Source: Paguma larvata (Eukaryota; Chordata; Mammalia; Carnivora; Viverridae). Taken from it: a DNA stretch of 64,000 nucleotides. The notes beneath the pieces were generated by a model, which saw only the letters and a program-made list of their open reading frames with translations, had not been told where the DNA came from and ran no database searches. Positions within the stretch are counted from its first letter, which is position 1. The number at the start of each line of letters is the position of its first letter. The translations under genes were made by a program, and so were the position numbers. This document shows positions 12,320-22,859 of this stretch, one piece after another. Location of the stretch: the NCBI GenBank assembly GCA_030068075.1, contig CM057839.1:22733167-22797166 (forward strand), written 5' to 3'.

Positions 12320-12534
12320 GAGGGTGCCTGGGTGGTTCAGTTGGTTGAGCTCTGACTCTTGATTTTAGCTCAAGTCATGATCTCATATTTTGTGAGTTCA
12401 AGCCCCATATTAGGCTCTGCTGACAGTGGTAGAGGCTTCTTGAAATTCTCTCTCTGTCCCTCAACCCCACATGCATGCATTCTCTCTCAAAAATAATTAA
12501 ATAAACATTAAAAAGTCTCTCCATTCTTAAAAAA
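12320..12534 (+). mobile_element. CanSINE
   Basis: Head 'GGGTGCCTGGGTGGTTCAGT', then a shortened body ('TAGGCTCTGCTGACAGTGG') and tail. The target-site duplication AAGAAATTTAGATA lies at about 12303-12316 and 12535-12548. Confidence 0.92.
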
Positions 12535-12612
12535 AAGAAATTTAGATATATAATATACAGGCAAAACACAACAAAACATTGCAGTTGCTCTGTTAATATC
12601 AGAAAAAATACA

Positions 12613-12810
12613 TTTTTTAAAATGTTTATTTGTTTTTGAGAGAAAGAGAGAGAGTATACGGAGAAGGCAGAGAGAGAGAGAATCCCAAGCAGACTCTGTG
12701 CTGGCAGCACAGAGCCCAATGCAAGGCTCAAACTCACAAACTGTGAGGTCATGATCTGAGACAAAATCAAGAGTCTGATACTCAACTGACTGAGCCACCC
12801 AGGCACCCAA
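12613..12810 (-). mobile_element. CanSINE, antisense
   Basis: The + strand starts with the complement of the tail ('AATGTTTATTTGTTTTTGAG'), passes a GA-rich block and ends 'GACTGAGCCACCCAGGCACC', the complement of the head. Long antisense open frames across this copy and its neighbour are SINE sequence, not protein. Confidence 0.92.
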
Positions 12811-12899
12811 GACAAAATAAATGTTAAGGCCAAATGGATAAAGAAAAGAAAATTACTCTATAATAACTGAATTGTTCAATTAATTAAGAATATGTGATG

Positions 12900-13104
12900 A
12901 GGCGCGTGGGTGGCTCAGTTGGTTGAGTATCCAACTCTTGACCTCAGCCCGGGTCATGATCTCACAATTCCTAAGACTGAGCCCTGTATGGAGCTCTGCA
13001 CTAACAGTGCAGAGCCTGCTTGATATTCTCTCTCTCTCCCTCTCTTTCTGTTTCCCCTCTGTGCTCTCTGTCTCTCTCAGTAAATAAATAAACTTAAAAA
13101 AAAC
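12900..13104 (+). mobile_element. CanSINE
   Basis: Head 'AGGCGCGTGGGTGGCTCAGT', 'GAGCTCTGCACTAACAGTG' body, CT-rich stretch and AATAAA tail. No clear flanking duplication was found. Confidence 0.9.
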
Positions 13105-13509
13105 TGTGACAATTCTACCCTAATATAATTTTAATTACATAATTTCAAAATATAAAGAATAAAATTACACAATACCAACAGAAATATCTGCCAGTATTGT
13201 GAATGATTTTAATATATCTTGTTCAGAAATCAGTAAAATGGACCATAAAAGTATTATGTAAGATTTGAAAAGCACAATAAACAAGGTTAATTTAAAAGAT
13301 CTATATAACACATACACATACAAAGTAGACAAAAATATTATTTAAGTACATATGAAATCTATTAAAATTATACATGTTTAATCTATACAAATTTGGTACA
13401 AAAAATAAAAATTATGAATACTGTACTATCTATATTATCTAACCATATTATAACCAAAGCGTTAACTCAGTAAGTAAAAATACCTAGAAAAAATACATTC
13501 AAAAACTTG
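13105..13509. other. Intergenic, nothing recognised
   Basis: This is AT-rich sequence between two SINEs with no gene or repeat recognised. Confidence 0.5.
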
Positions 13510-13522
13510 CAAGCACACTTCT

Positions 13523-13744
13523 TTTTTGTTATTAAAATTCATTTATTTATATCGTGAGAAAGAGAGTGCATGCCCATGATCTGGGCGAGAGGCAGAGAGA
13601 GTAGGAGAGAGAGAATCCCAAGCAGGCTCCATGCTGTCAACACGAAACCCCACGCAGGGCTCAATTTCATGAACCATGAGATCGCGACATGAGCTAAAAT
13701 CAAGAGCTGGGCACTTAATCGATTGAGCCATCTGGGCACCGCTA
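13523..13744 (-). mobile_element. CanSINE, antisense
   Basis: The + strand begins with a T-rich tail complement and ends 'ATTGAGCCATCTGGGCACC'. A perfect 13-bp target-site duplication CAAGCACACTTCT is at 13510-13522 and 13745-13757. The 98-codon antisense frame over it is translated SINE. Confidence 0.95.
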
Positions 13745-14043
13745 CAAGCACACTTCTAAACTTTGTCATCAAAAAAACAATCATAGTGGACATTAAAGTG
13801 ACATAGCATAGAATCATAAAATTACCACACTTCATCTCCTCTCCTTCATCTGAGACGCAGCTTAAGGGTTAGAGGGATTTTACAGTTTTAAATATTTACA
13901 TTAGAAAAAGTAAAGATTTAAAAGTCACGCATAATCTAAGGTGTCAGAAATCAGTGCCTGATACAAGGATATGCATTCAAGTAATTCTTTGGAGGATAAT
14001 CCAAAGTAAGAAAGCAGGAAGTTAAGGCCGGTATTAGCTCAAT

Positions 14044-14044
<1 letters not shown>

Positions 14045-14082
<38 letters not shown>
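14045..14082. repeat. Uninterrupted A38 tract
   Basis: Thirty-eight consecutive A residues follow 'GCTCAATC'. Such a pure tract usually marks a recent retroposon tail or a young microsatellite, but I recognise no retroposon body directly upstream. Confidence 0.9.
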
Positions 14083-14085
<3 letters not shown>

Positions 14086-15000
14086 AGAAAACTCACTATT
14101 GAAGGACCTACGCGTGATGAGCAATTAGGGATCAATCCTATTGGGAAGCCTTGAAGCAGTTAAGTAAATATACCTCAGAACTGCTCCCCTCTACAAAAGA
14201 TGGAAGACTAGGGCCCTTATCTGATGACTATTCTGCCCCTTCTCCCCTGCTGACTTAGTGATAAGTCATTGCTTCCATTGTAATTCTGGGCTCTGCTAGC
14301 TCATTGCTGAGTGAGCTTTTGTGGATTTGGAGAAAATCCTGAAGCGGGAAAGCCTACATGTAGAGTATCTGCTTAGGACACTATCAGAATGCTTGCATAT
14401 TTCCTGCTACAGTTGTATCTGTATTCGGAGGTAGACAGATAGGACACGATGCCTCATTTTCTCCAACGCTGAAACCAGGGGCAAATTAGCTGTTGTGGGA
14501 GACTGCAAATGCAGCCTGTAGTGCCTGACCACCTTGCAAAACAGGCAGAGCAAGAAGAATAAGAAATAAATCTTGAAGAAAATGTTACCTCAGAACTTGC
14601 ACAAAAAAGGAAGTCCTGCATTATTCCTTCTCCCCCGGTGTGATGCCATTAGTGTAGTGGATTGGTGTTATATCTTGTGGGATCATGATGAATTCAAAGC
14701 CTCTAAGACTATTTTGTGGCACAGTATGAGAAGAGAAATATACCTAATGGTGACCATAAGTTTATATGTTTTCCTTGCCATATAAAAGGAAGCTGCAAGC
14801 AGAGACAGTATCTAATTTGATATAAAGAAAATTGTGTCTATAACAAAAGCAGAAATTAGAGTAACATGTGACTCGGTTTGCAATCACCGCCATTGTCCTA
14901 GATTCACGGTCTAGGACACCAGTCCATAAAAAACAATTATGAAAATGCAATAATAGTCACCATATCTACAACCCTTCTATGTTCCAAACATTCACAGAGA
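14083..15000. other. Less AT-rich unclassified stretch, possibly an old retroviral or LTR relic
   Basis: Base composition is closer to balanced than its surroundings and the style of sequence (for example 'GGGAGACTGCAAATGCAGCC', 'TTGTGGCACAGTATGAGAAG') suggests a decayed interspersed element. I could not place it in a named family. The open frames at 14573-14785 (+) and 14762-14950 (-) show no recognisable domain. Confidence 0.25.
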
Positions 15001-18000
15001 TTTGTATTAATTTTGTTTTGTTATTTGATTAAAAAGAGAGATGCACAGACATTTAATTTTGCCTTACTACCATCCATTCTAACTCTTATAACTCAGCTTC
15101 AGGGAAAAAATGTGAAGTTCCTTAAAGGTTCTAGATTTATCCAACATACATTTAGGAACTGAGAAAATGCCCATGATTATAGCGGAAGCTTACCGAGTTT
15201 ACCGGAACAAATTTCTTTAGCAACCTAAATAATCTCAAGCTCCCATATTCTAGACGGTTAGTCCCTAACCGGTACTCAATTACCTTGAGAAATTGGATAT
15301 TTCTCCCTTCACGGAACAATAAATTGACATTTTTTAAACAAATACTAGAAGGAATTGCATAGTAAATAAATATGAAGGTTCTGAAGAGTCTTTTATCAAG
15401 AGTACTTGAATTTCTTTTTTTTTTTTTGAGGGTCATTTACATATTTGGATGGTGGAGAAAATCATGACACTAAATATAGCATTGTAATTTTTTTTGAATC
15501 CAGCATAAAATGCTTTAGCCTCCTGAAAATTTACTTGTCAAATGTTTCATAATACAAAACAAACAAACAAATAAAGTAGAATTCTCAGAGATTAAATTTT
15601 AAAAAAACAACTAAGAAAACATCATAACTATCTTTTTCCTAACAATGTAATGTAAACGTACACAATTACTTCAGGAGCCATTGAAAAGAAATGTCCTACA
15701 GTACAGATAATGCTCTTGCACTAAATTGGAATGACTGTGCCTAATGGCTCTAATCCAATTCTTTATGAGCTCTACACTGCAAGGTTTTAGGGGATCCTGA
15801 TTCCTGGTAATTCATTGGGTGGTACCTGTGGCCCTTCAGTGAGAGAAGCATGAAATCAACATGTTTCTAAAATACTTCTCACCATAATCAGTCAACTTCT
15901 GATAAAACTCAAAACTGAGAAAATACCTAACTAGTTAAGCTTGTAAAATATTTACTCCCTTTAGAAAATTTATCTATCTGCGTAGGTTATACTATTTCAT
16001 TTAGTAATTATGCCAGTAAATATCAGCTATTAATCTCCGTTTAGTCACTGCAGATTAGAGAGGATAAAGCACCTCTTAATTATGACACTGGTATTTCAGA
16101 AAACTTTTTTTTTTTCCCTCTTAAATAGGTACTGGATCAAAAGAACTATTAATGACATAAGCTGAATACCTTATTGTCATCCTTATAAAACATTGCAAGC
16201 AATTAATTTTCCCTTCTTACTCTAAAGTTACCTTCAAGGATAACAGAATTAACAACCAGGAAAATATTCATAGACAACTCTACTTGATGAAAAAACAAAC
16301 ACATTAGTATGACGGGCCATATGAAAACTTAATTGGTCCAATTTTCAGTTTGCTATTTCATTGTTATAGGTTGAATATCAGTAGGGAAGCATATTTAAGA
16401 TTAATAAATATTTTAAGAATATATAAAATAAAATCAATTATATAATCATTTCTTGATACTATACTCCTGTTACTGAAATTGAAACAAACAAGGGAAGACA
16501 ATGATAGGTATCTCTGAAAATGTCATCACCACCAAGAAGCTTTCCTTGATTTTACAATGTGAAAGTGATAGTAGTATTTTGCATGGTCCTCTTGTACTTT
16601 GATAAATCTCTATGTTTATGTTATAATGCCATGCATCCATTCGGAACTTTCTCTCCACAACCACTAACCCCCCTCCTCATCTAAAGTAAGCCTCTAAACG
16701 GTGAAGAAAAATCATATTCATCAATCCTTCCTAGGTGCTAGTATGGTTACTTGATAAGGGGAAGAAGTTCGGTATATGTTGATATTAAATTAAAGTGAAG
16801 AACAGAGAGAAGAGATGGTGAGAGGAAAAAGGAAGGAAATAATGAATGCATATCTCTCTTCTACCCTATGTGTCTCTTCCCACACCACTATCATTCTGAC
16901 ATGCACAAGTGAGGAGTTCAAGTTACATGGTCAAGACCATCATCAATAGCAAAGTGGGTAAGCTTTGTCCAAGGAGGGAGAGCACAGCAAAGAAATCTTG
17001 CAGAAGGAAATAAAAAATGAAGGACAATAACCCAATCTACCACCAGCAGTACCGGCACCCCTATGAACACACACAAATTATTTATTTTGGTTTCAACACC
17101 TCTAAACATTTACCGCAAACACACAGGTACATATATTCACACACACGACACTACATACACACATACACACACACACAGGCACACAGGCACACAACTCTTG
17201 TTCCATCAGCCCAAAAGATGGCATCCCTCAGATATTTTTTAGAAACTGGTAAGTAGATTCCATTATTTGAAAAAAAATATATTACAAGTCTTCATTCATC
17301 ATATAGTACATATGATACAAGCCTCAAATATGATGATTATCATTTCCTCGTGTCATTAGTAAGGCATTTTAACCTCTGTCCTGACTTCCTTGTTTATAAA
17401 AACGTGAACTTTTATGTGTGAAGTTGTGCAATTTACAGATTCTTCTCCATTTTTCATCTCCTACTATCCTCATCCCATTCCAATCAGTCTGAAAATGGTA
17501 TCTCCCAATACTAATAGTCTTTGCTAGCCTGATGTGCTAAGAATATTTCTGTGGAACAGTCTGAGCTTTTACACAAAAGCTTATTGGGAGATCATTTAGA
17601 CTAACATCTAAGGCAATCATCTTATAAGTAGATAAAAGACAATGAGATTATATATTTCTCTAATACTGTATTTTTAAATGTGATTAATAAACAAATTTAG
17701 CTTCCAAACAAAACATATATGAGATTATAGTCAGGCATTGAAGCAAATTTTCATAATTTATAAACGTGCAATATCTATTCTCAAAGGAGATTAGACATTT
17801 TAAGCCATATTCTTGTATTATTAGTTTAGATAATACCAGTAATTTCAGTTCTTTGAAAACTATGCCTTTTATATATTAGGAAAAATGTATTTTCCAAAAT
17901 ATTTACCAATTTATTGAGTTATATTAATTTAGCAAATTTAAAAGCCGATTCACTGTGAGGTGGAAAATTTGATTCATGGTTTTCTTACATTTTACTTTCA

Positions 18001-18187
18001 AGCAGGAGTAAGAGAAGCATAAATTCTAAATTTTGCTTTGTATCTTGTCCTTCTTAGTTGGAATGAAGTTTTCAATTTTTTTGAAAAATAATAAAAACCT
18101 TCCGAATTGTTTGGTTATTAATTTTTAATGATTATTTATTGTCTACTCTATGCCAAGCTCTGGTTGGAGTTATAATAATGCGTCACT
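15001..18187. repeat. Intergenic, mainly unclassified; imperfect (CA)n at 17117-17192
   Basis: No gene is supported. Short frames at 15152-15436, 16470-16664, 16918-17109 and 17017-17256 lack protein-like features, and the last is partly translated CA repeat. T- and A-runs occur at about 15413-15427 and elsewhere. An interrupted CA/CACA array lies at 17117-17192. Confidence 0.5.
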
Positions 18188-18246
18188 TCAAAGAAAAGAA
18201 AAGAAAAGGAAAGAAGGAAGAAAAGAAAGGAAAGAAAAGAAAAAGA
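18188..18246 (+). repeat. Purine-only (GAAAA)n-like tract
   Basis: About 59 bases are almost pure A and G (AAAGAAAAGAAAAGGAAAGA...). It sits at the left edge of the GC-rich block at 18247-19390 and may belong to the same element. Confidence 0.85.
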
Positions 18247-19390
18247 AACATAGCCTGCCTCCACTGCCACAAGCATGCCAGCAGAGAGACCCAGCAACCT
18301 CAGGAGTACATGGCCAACAGCCATGGCCCTTCAGCTGCTTGCGGGCCCGGATCCAGCCCTGTCTCTGGTCACTGGCCTGCACCATGAAGCTCGCCTGCCG
18401 CTAGCCCCTTCAGCTGTGCATCTGCTAACCCTTGGCCTGGTTCCAGACACCAGCCTCCACTATCAAGAGGCCATGGCAAGACCTAGCAGTCATGATAATA
18501 TACACTGACAGCCAGGGTCCTCATGCTGCCAGTTGGCCTCCATGTCTGCCAAGAGGGCAACTAGATCGTAGGTTGGCTACAGTTGAGCCCGATGGCGCAG
18601 CCCAGGGACTAGAGACAAGGCTGAACCGGGGCCCACAAGCAGCAGTGGAGGCATTAGTTGTCAGCATGCACTCTCGTGGCTACAGGATCTTACAACGGAC
18701 ACACATATGTCAGTGGAGGTGATGACTACGGGCCAGCGGCACACAAGGGCACAACTTAAGGGGCTAACCCCAACTGTGTGTATGGCTGTGGAAATTAACT
18801 GCAGGTATTTAGGTTAGCATCTTGTACTCCTATAGCCACTGAGGCTTGAGCTAGCTGTCAGTGTGGATCCCAGGCTCTGGCAAGGGCAGAGAAAACAAAG
18901 CAGGGAGAGACTCAGGTGGCTGGCATCTGCTAATGCAAATATTTCTGGGGCAAAGACTGATGAAATATGCAGGGGGAGTCAAGGACAACTGTGCCGTCTC
19001 TTGGTTTCTTCAGTAATGACAGCTGCTGGGGTCTTCTATAGAAGCTTCTGTTACGTGGCTGACACGATGGCCCTACTCTTCCTCCTTGTTTCTAGCAGTC
19101 TATATCATTCTACCTTTGCTGGTCTCTGGGTGAAACATAGCACTGCATTAAGCTAGGCCAGCCTGGGGGATAGGATACTGCAAGAAATATAGGGTTATTC
19201 TTCCTTCCTTTTTGAAGCAATTATTCTCAGGGTTTTTTTGTTGTTGTTCCACTGTGTTGAAGAAGTTGCTTAAGTGGACTCCTAAGCTCTCTCAGAGATG
19301 TTTTTGTTTCTGGATAGCGGTTTAATTGTTCATGTCCATGGGGCATGGATGCTGGGTTCTCCTACTTTGCAATCCCTCAACTTGACTCTG
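18247..19390 (-). mobile_element. GC-rich block, probably an L1 5'UTR fragment in antisense
   Basis: Composition jumps from strongly AT-rich to near-balanced and CpG-containing for about 1.1 kb. Read on the minus strand, the block begins 'GCAAAGTAGGAGAACCCAGC' followed by 'CCATGGACATGAACAATTA', which resembles the '...AGTAGGAGGACCC...CCATGGACA' start of mammalian L1 5'UTRs. No L1 ORF1 follows on the expected (left) side, so it would be a fragment. Several overlapping short open frames on both strands reflect low stop density, not genes. A decayed LTR element is an alternative. Confidence 0.4.
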
Positions 19391-19488
19391 ATTTCTTTTT
19401 ATCACATTGACATAAAATATATTTAATGACCACAGACCTAAGAAGTTTCTTGTCATGCATGCTAATTGAAAAGATATAATATAATTCA

Positions 19489-19713
19489 GGGGCACCTGAG
19501 TGGCTCAGTCAGCTAAGCCTCCAACTTCGGCTTGGGTCATGATCTCACAGTCCATGAGTTTGAGCCTCGCATCAGGCTCTGTTCTGACAGCTCAAAGCCT
19601 GGAGCCTGCTTTAGATTCTGTGTCTTCCTTTCTCTCTGCCCCTGCCCTTCTTGTATTCTGTCTCCTTCTCTTTCTTTCAAAAATAAATAATCATTAAACA
19701 AATAAATAAAAAA
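19489..19713 (+). mobile_element. CanSINE
   Basis: Head 'GGGCACCTGAGTGGCTCAGT', 'CTGACAGCTCAAAGCCTGGA' body and AATAAA tail. The flanks AGATATAATATAATTC / AGAAATAATATAACCC form an imperfect target-site duplication, which suggests an older insertion. Confidence 0.9.
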
Positions 19714-19729
19714 AGAAATAATATAACCC

Positions 19730-21399
19730 AAATTCATTAATTTCCATATTGATTTTCATTGTTTTACAAATCTGTTAAGGACATGACTCTATAATATAGT
19801 ATAATCATTTATATTTCTTAGGTTTAGAAGTAGAAATAATTTTCCCAAACACTGACCCTCAATATTTATGCTGTTATATGACAACAACTATTAAAATCAT
19901 AACCTTTTATATTTGTAGGTGTTCCAGAAAGTCTAAGAAATTACCAAATTTGTTTAGTTTCAGTAATTTATCTGTGGCAAACAAAAAATATCCCCAAATA
20001 CTCCATTTATAAAGTTTATTGTGAAAGGCCCCAAAACTGCTGATACTTACATAACTCCTCTTTGTTTTGTTCTTGCAAAATCCAGAAGGCACTAGGGAAT
20101 GATTGCAATGGATCACAAACATGAATATTTCAGTACTTTAAAGACTCCTCCTCAGCATATTGCAGAGTATAAAACAAAGTGCTATTTAAGCCAAGTTAAG
20201 GGAAAAAATACCAAGTATAAGATTTTCCAAAATGAAGCCAATGAGTTGCAAATGCTTTTCTTAATGAAGAGTTATTATGATAATATAATGGTATGAAGGA
20301 TGATGACTAAAATGGATCTAACATTTTTCATAAGTAAACAAAAGAGAATTTCTGGCCATTTTGGTAATTTTAGAAAAGGGAAAATCATGAGCCAACTGAG
20401 GAGATGGGGGGAAATCAGGCTGTATTTTTTCAATTACTCTCATACATCAACATGTTCATTCCTGTTACGTTTGTTAACGGGTTCTAGTTTGACACCTGAC
20501 TGGTATTTAAAACATACTAATTATTGTTTTCTTAATTTAAGTATTCAACCATATAAACGAAAATAAATGAAACAAAAGTAAGTTTTTTGAGAACCCTGTA
20601 GCTCACTTGTTCTTCTGTCTCTCTTTCTTGTTGGAGATCTGGCAGAAAATAGATTACACTAAAATCACAGAAAATTCCATGACAGTTTAAAATGGGATAG
20701 ATAAAAAATTAATAATCTTTCACAAAGAACACCTAAACAGAATAGTGAATCACATTAGTAAGCTATTATAAAGAGCAAATACTTACGATAAATCTATAAT
20801 GGTATTTGAGAATATGGGGGTGGGGGTGAAGAGTAGTACCAGTTAAAACACCTTAAATAGCAGAAGAAAGGTCATATAAGGAGAAATGTGCAGATTTCAA
20901 TGATAATTCAATACTGAATAACTTCACTAAAATAACGTGGAATTTCCTTTTCTGAAGATGTTTAAACTAAGTTATTTTCATTATATAAAAAACGATTAAG
21001 TGACTCTATATAAACATTATCTCTTGGACATAATGCTACAAAGTATCTAATTCATAACTGGATGGAAGTTCTTACAATAAATTGTTTATCAACAACAAAA
21101 CAAAAATGTGTGTGTGTGTGTGTGCGTGCGTGTGGGAGAAAGAGGGATACTTCTGTGCCCATGGTATCATAGATAGTTGCAACAGAACGTTGCCTCCGCA
21201 CAACACCACAAGCCAGACCTGGGAAAATATCATAGCTTCTCTGAAACCATCAGAGAACTAATATGTGTAGAAACAGAAAGTGATCTGCCTTTCATGAGAA
21301 GGTAGAGACCTATGGTTCTTCTCATTACTGGCACAGTGTTGAAAGACAGAAAACCCATCACAGATGGGAGTAACAGGGACATGGCAGAAAAGCTGAGAG
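19730..21399. repeat. Intergenic; (TG)n at 21106-21134
   Basis: No gene was recognised. The 65- to 88-codon frames at 20099-20296 and 20300-20566 have no domain features. The TG run is interrupted by GCGTGCG near its right end. Confidence 0.5.
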
Positions 21400-22350
21400 A
21401 AACCCATTTCACAGTCCATCAAAGTGATGTCTCCAGGCAAAGAGAACATAAGTCAAGACCAAAAATAAAAAAAAAAAAAAAGAAAAGGAAAGAATTACCC
21501 ATTGAACGAAAACTGACAGTAGGTAGGATATAGAGCACAGAGAGATTTATAGCAAGGAAAATGGAGGCTCAGCTGTAAAGCAGAGATCTGTTGCCTCTCT
21601 TTTCTCAGATATCAAGTCCCAAAGAAGGAAAAGTTTTGATTCTAAAAATATTTGAACCTAATGGCAAACAAAATCAAGTTAAACATTCAAAACTACCCAG
21701 ATCCTGTTCAGTTACTGATCAGATTCATTCAGCTCCCCACTCAAGTAATCTGACTCAAGGAAGGGTATGTCATTACAAAATAATAATAACGATATTATAC
21801 TAGCATCACAATACACATGAATAAACAAGAAAATATGAAACATGGTCATATGAGAAACTGTCAGAAGCAGACACAGAAATTTCCCTGAAATTATCAGAAA
21901 GTGACATTAAAATAAATAGAAATTCTAAAATACATACAATTGTGAACATATTAATATGTATTAATATATTAGAAAATTCCTCAAAAACAAAGAAACCAAT
22001 AAAAAGGAATAAAATAAAATGGAATGTTAAAGTAAAAATATGACATCATAAATAAATAATTCATTGATATTTTTTAAAATAACGTACTGAACAGTGGAAG
22101 AACTTGAAGTCAATTAAAAAAATATATCTATACTGAGAATGGTGAGGAAAAAAAGACTAACGAACAAAAAGTTGGAGATCTATGGTACAACATGAAATGC
22201 TGAAGCATATATGGAGTTTGGTTGCCGAAAAGGAGAAGAGAGAGAAAGTGGGACATAAGAAATAAAAACATAACAAATGAGAGTCTTCAAAAATTAATGA
22301 AAGACATCCCCGACAAATGTAAGCTTAGGAAACCCAAGCAGGGTAACTAC
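21400..22350 (+). mobile_element. Old HAL1/L1M-type LINE remnant
   Basis: This is A-rich sense sequence whose right half tracks the LINE section 'GAGAAGAGAGAGAAAGTGGG', 'CAAAAATTAATGAAAGACAT', 'AACCCAAGCAGGGTAACTA', equivalent to the '...gaagaaataatggctgaaaac...aagctcaacgaac...' part of HAL1/L1 ORF2. It contains an A15-type run at about 21467-21482. The frame is fully broken. Confidence 0.5.
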
Positions 22351-22361
22351 CAACATGTTGC

Positions 22362-22855
22362 CCAGTAGATGGCTAATTTTATGTGTCAGCTTAACTAGGC
22401 TAAGGAATGCTCAGATAGCTGGTAAAATATTATTTCTAAGAATGTCTGTGAGAGTGTTTCCAGAAGAGATTAGCATTTGAATCAGAATATTGAGTAAAGG
22501 AGACTGCCCTCACCAAAGTAGGTGGGCATCATCCAAACCTTCAAGGGACTGAACAGAACACAAAGGCAGAGGATGGGTGAATCTGCTCTCTGCTTGACCT
22601 AGGACATCCGTCTTCTGCCCTTGGACATGGGTATTCCTGGTTCTTGTGCTTCCAGGTTTAGACTGGTACCTAATTGGCTCTTTTGGTTCTCAGTCCTTCA
22701 GGTCTGGACTGAAACTATACCACCGGCCCTCCTGGGTCTCCAGCTGGCAGATGGCAGATTTGGGACTTCTCGGCCTCCATAATCACATGTGCAAGTCACT
22801 TCCTATATACATGTATCCCATTCATTCTGTGTCTCTGTAAAGTCTGACTAATGCA
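22362..22855 (+). mobile_element. Old interspersed repeat, family not named
   Basis: I recognise a widespread mammalian repeat from its start ('GGCTAATTTTATGTGTCAGC', 'TTAACTAGGCTAAGGAATGC'), middle ('GAATCTGCTCTCTGCTTGAC', 'CCTGGGTCTCCAGCTGGCAG') and end ('TGGGACTTCTCGGCCTCCAT', 'GTCTGACTAATGCA'). I am not certain of its family name. A 64-codon frame at 22646-22840 is translated repeat. Confidence 0.65.
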
Positions 22856-22859
22856 CCCA

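Noticed and set aside
12375..12833. 152- and 100-codon antisense frames
   Set aside because: They read through the complement of CanSINE copies; the peptide is translated SINE sequence.
18139..19156. Several overlapping 65-97 codon frames on both strands
   Set aside because: GC-rich repeat-like DNA has few stop codons. No frame is favoured and no domain is recognisable.
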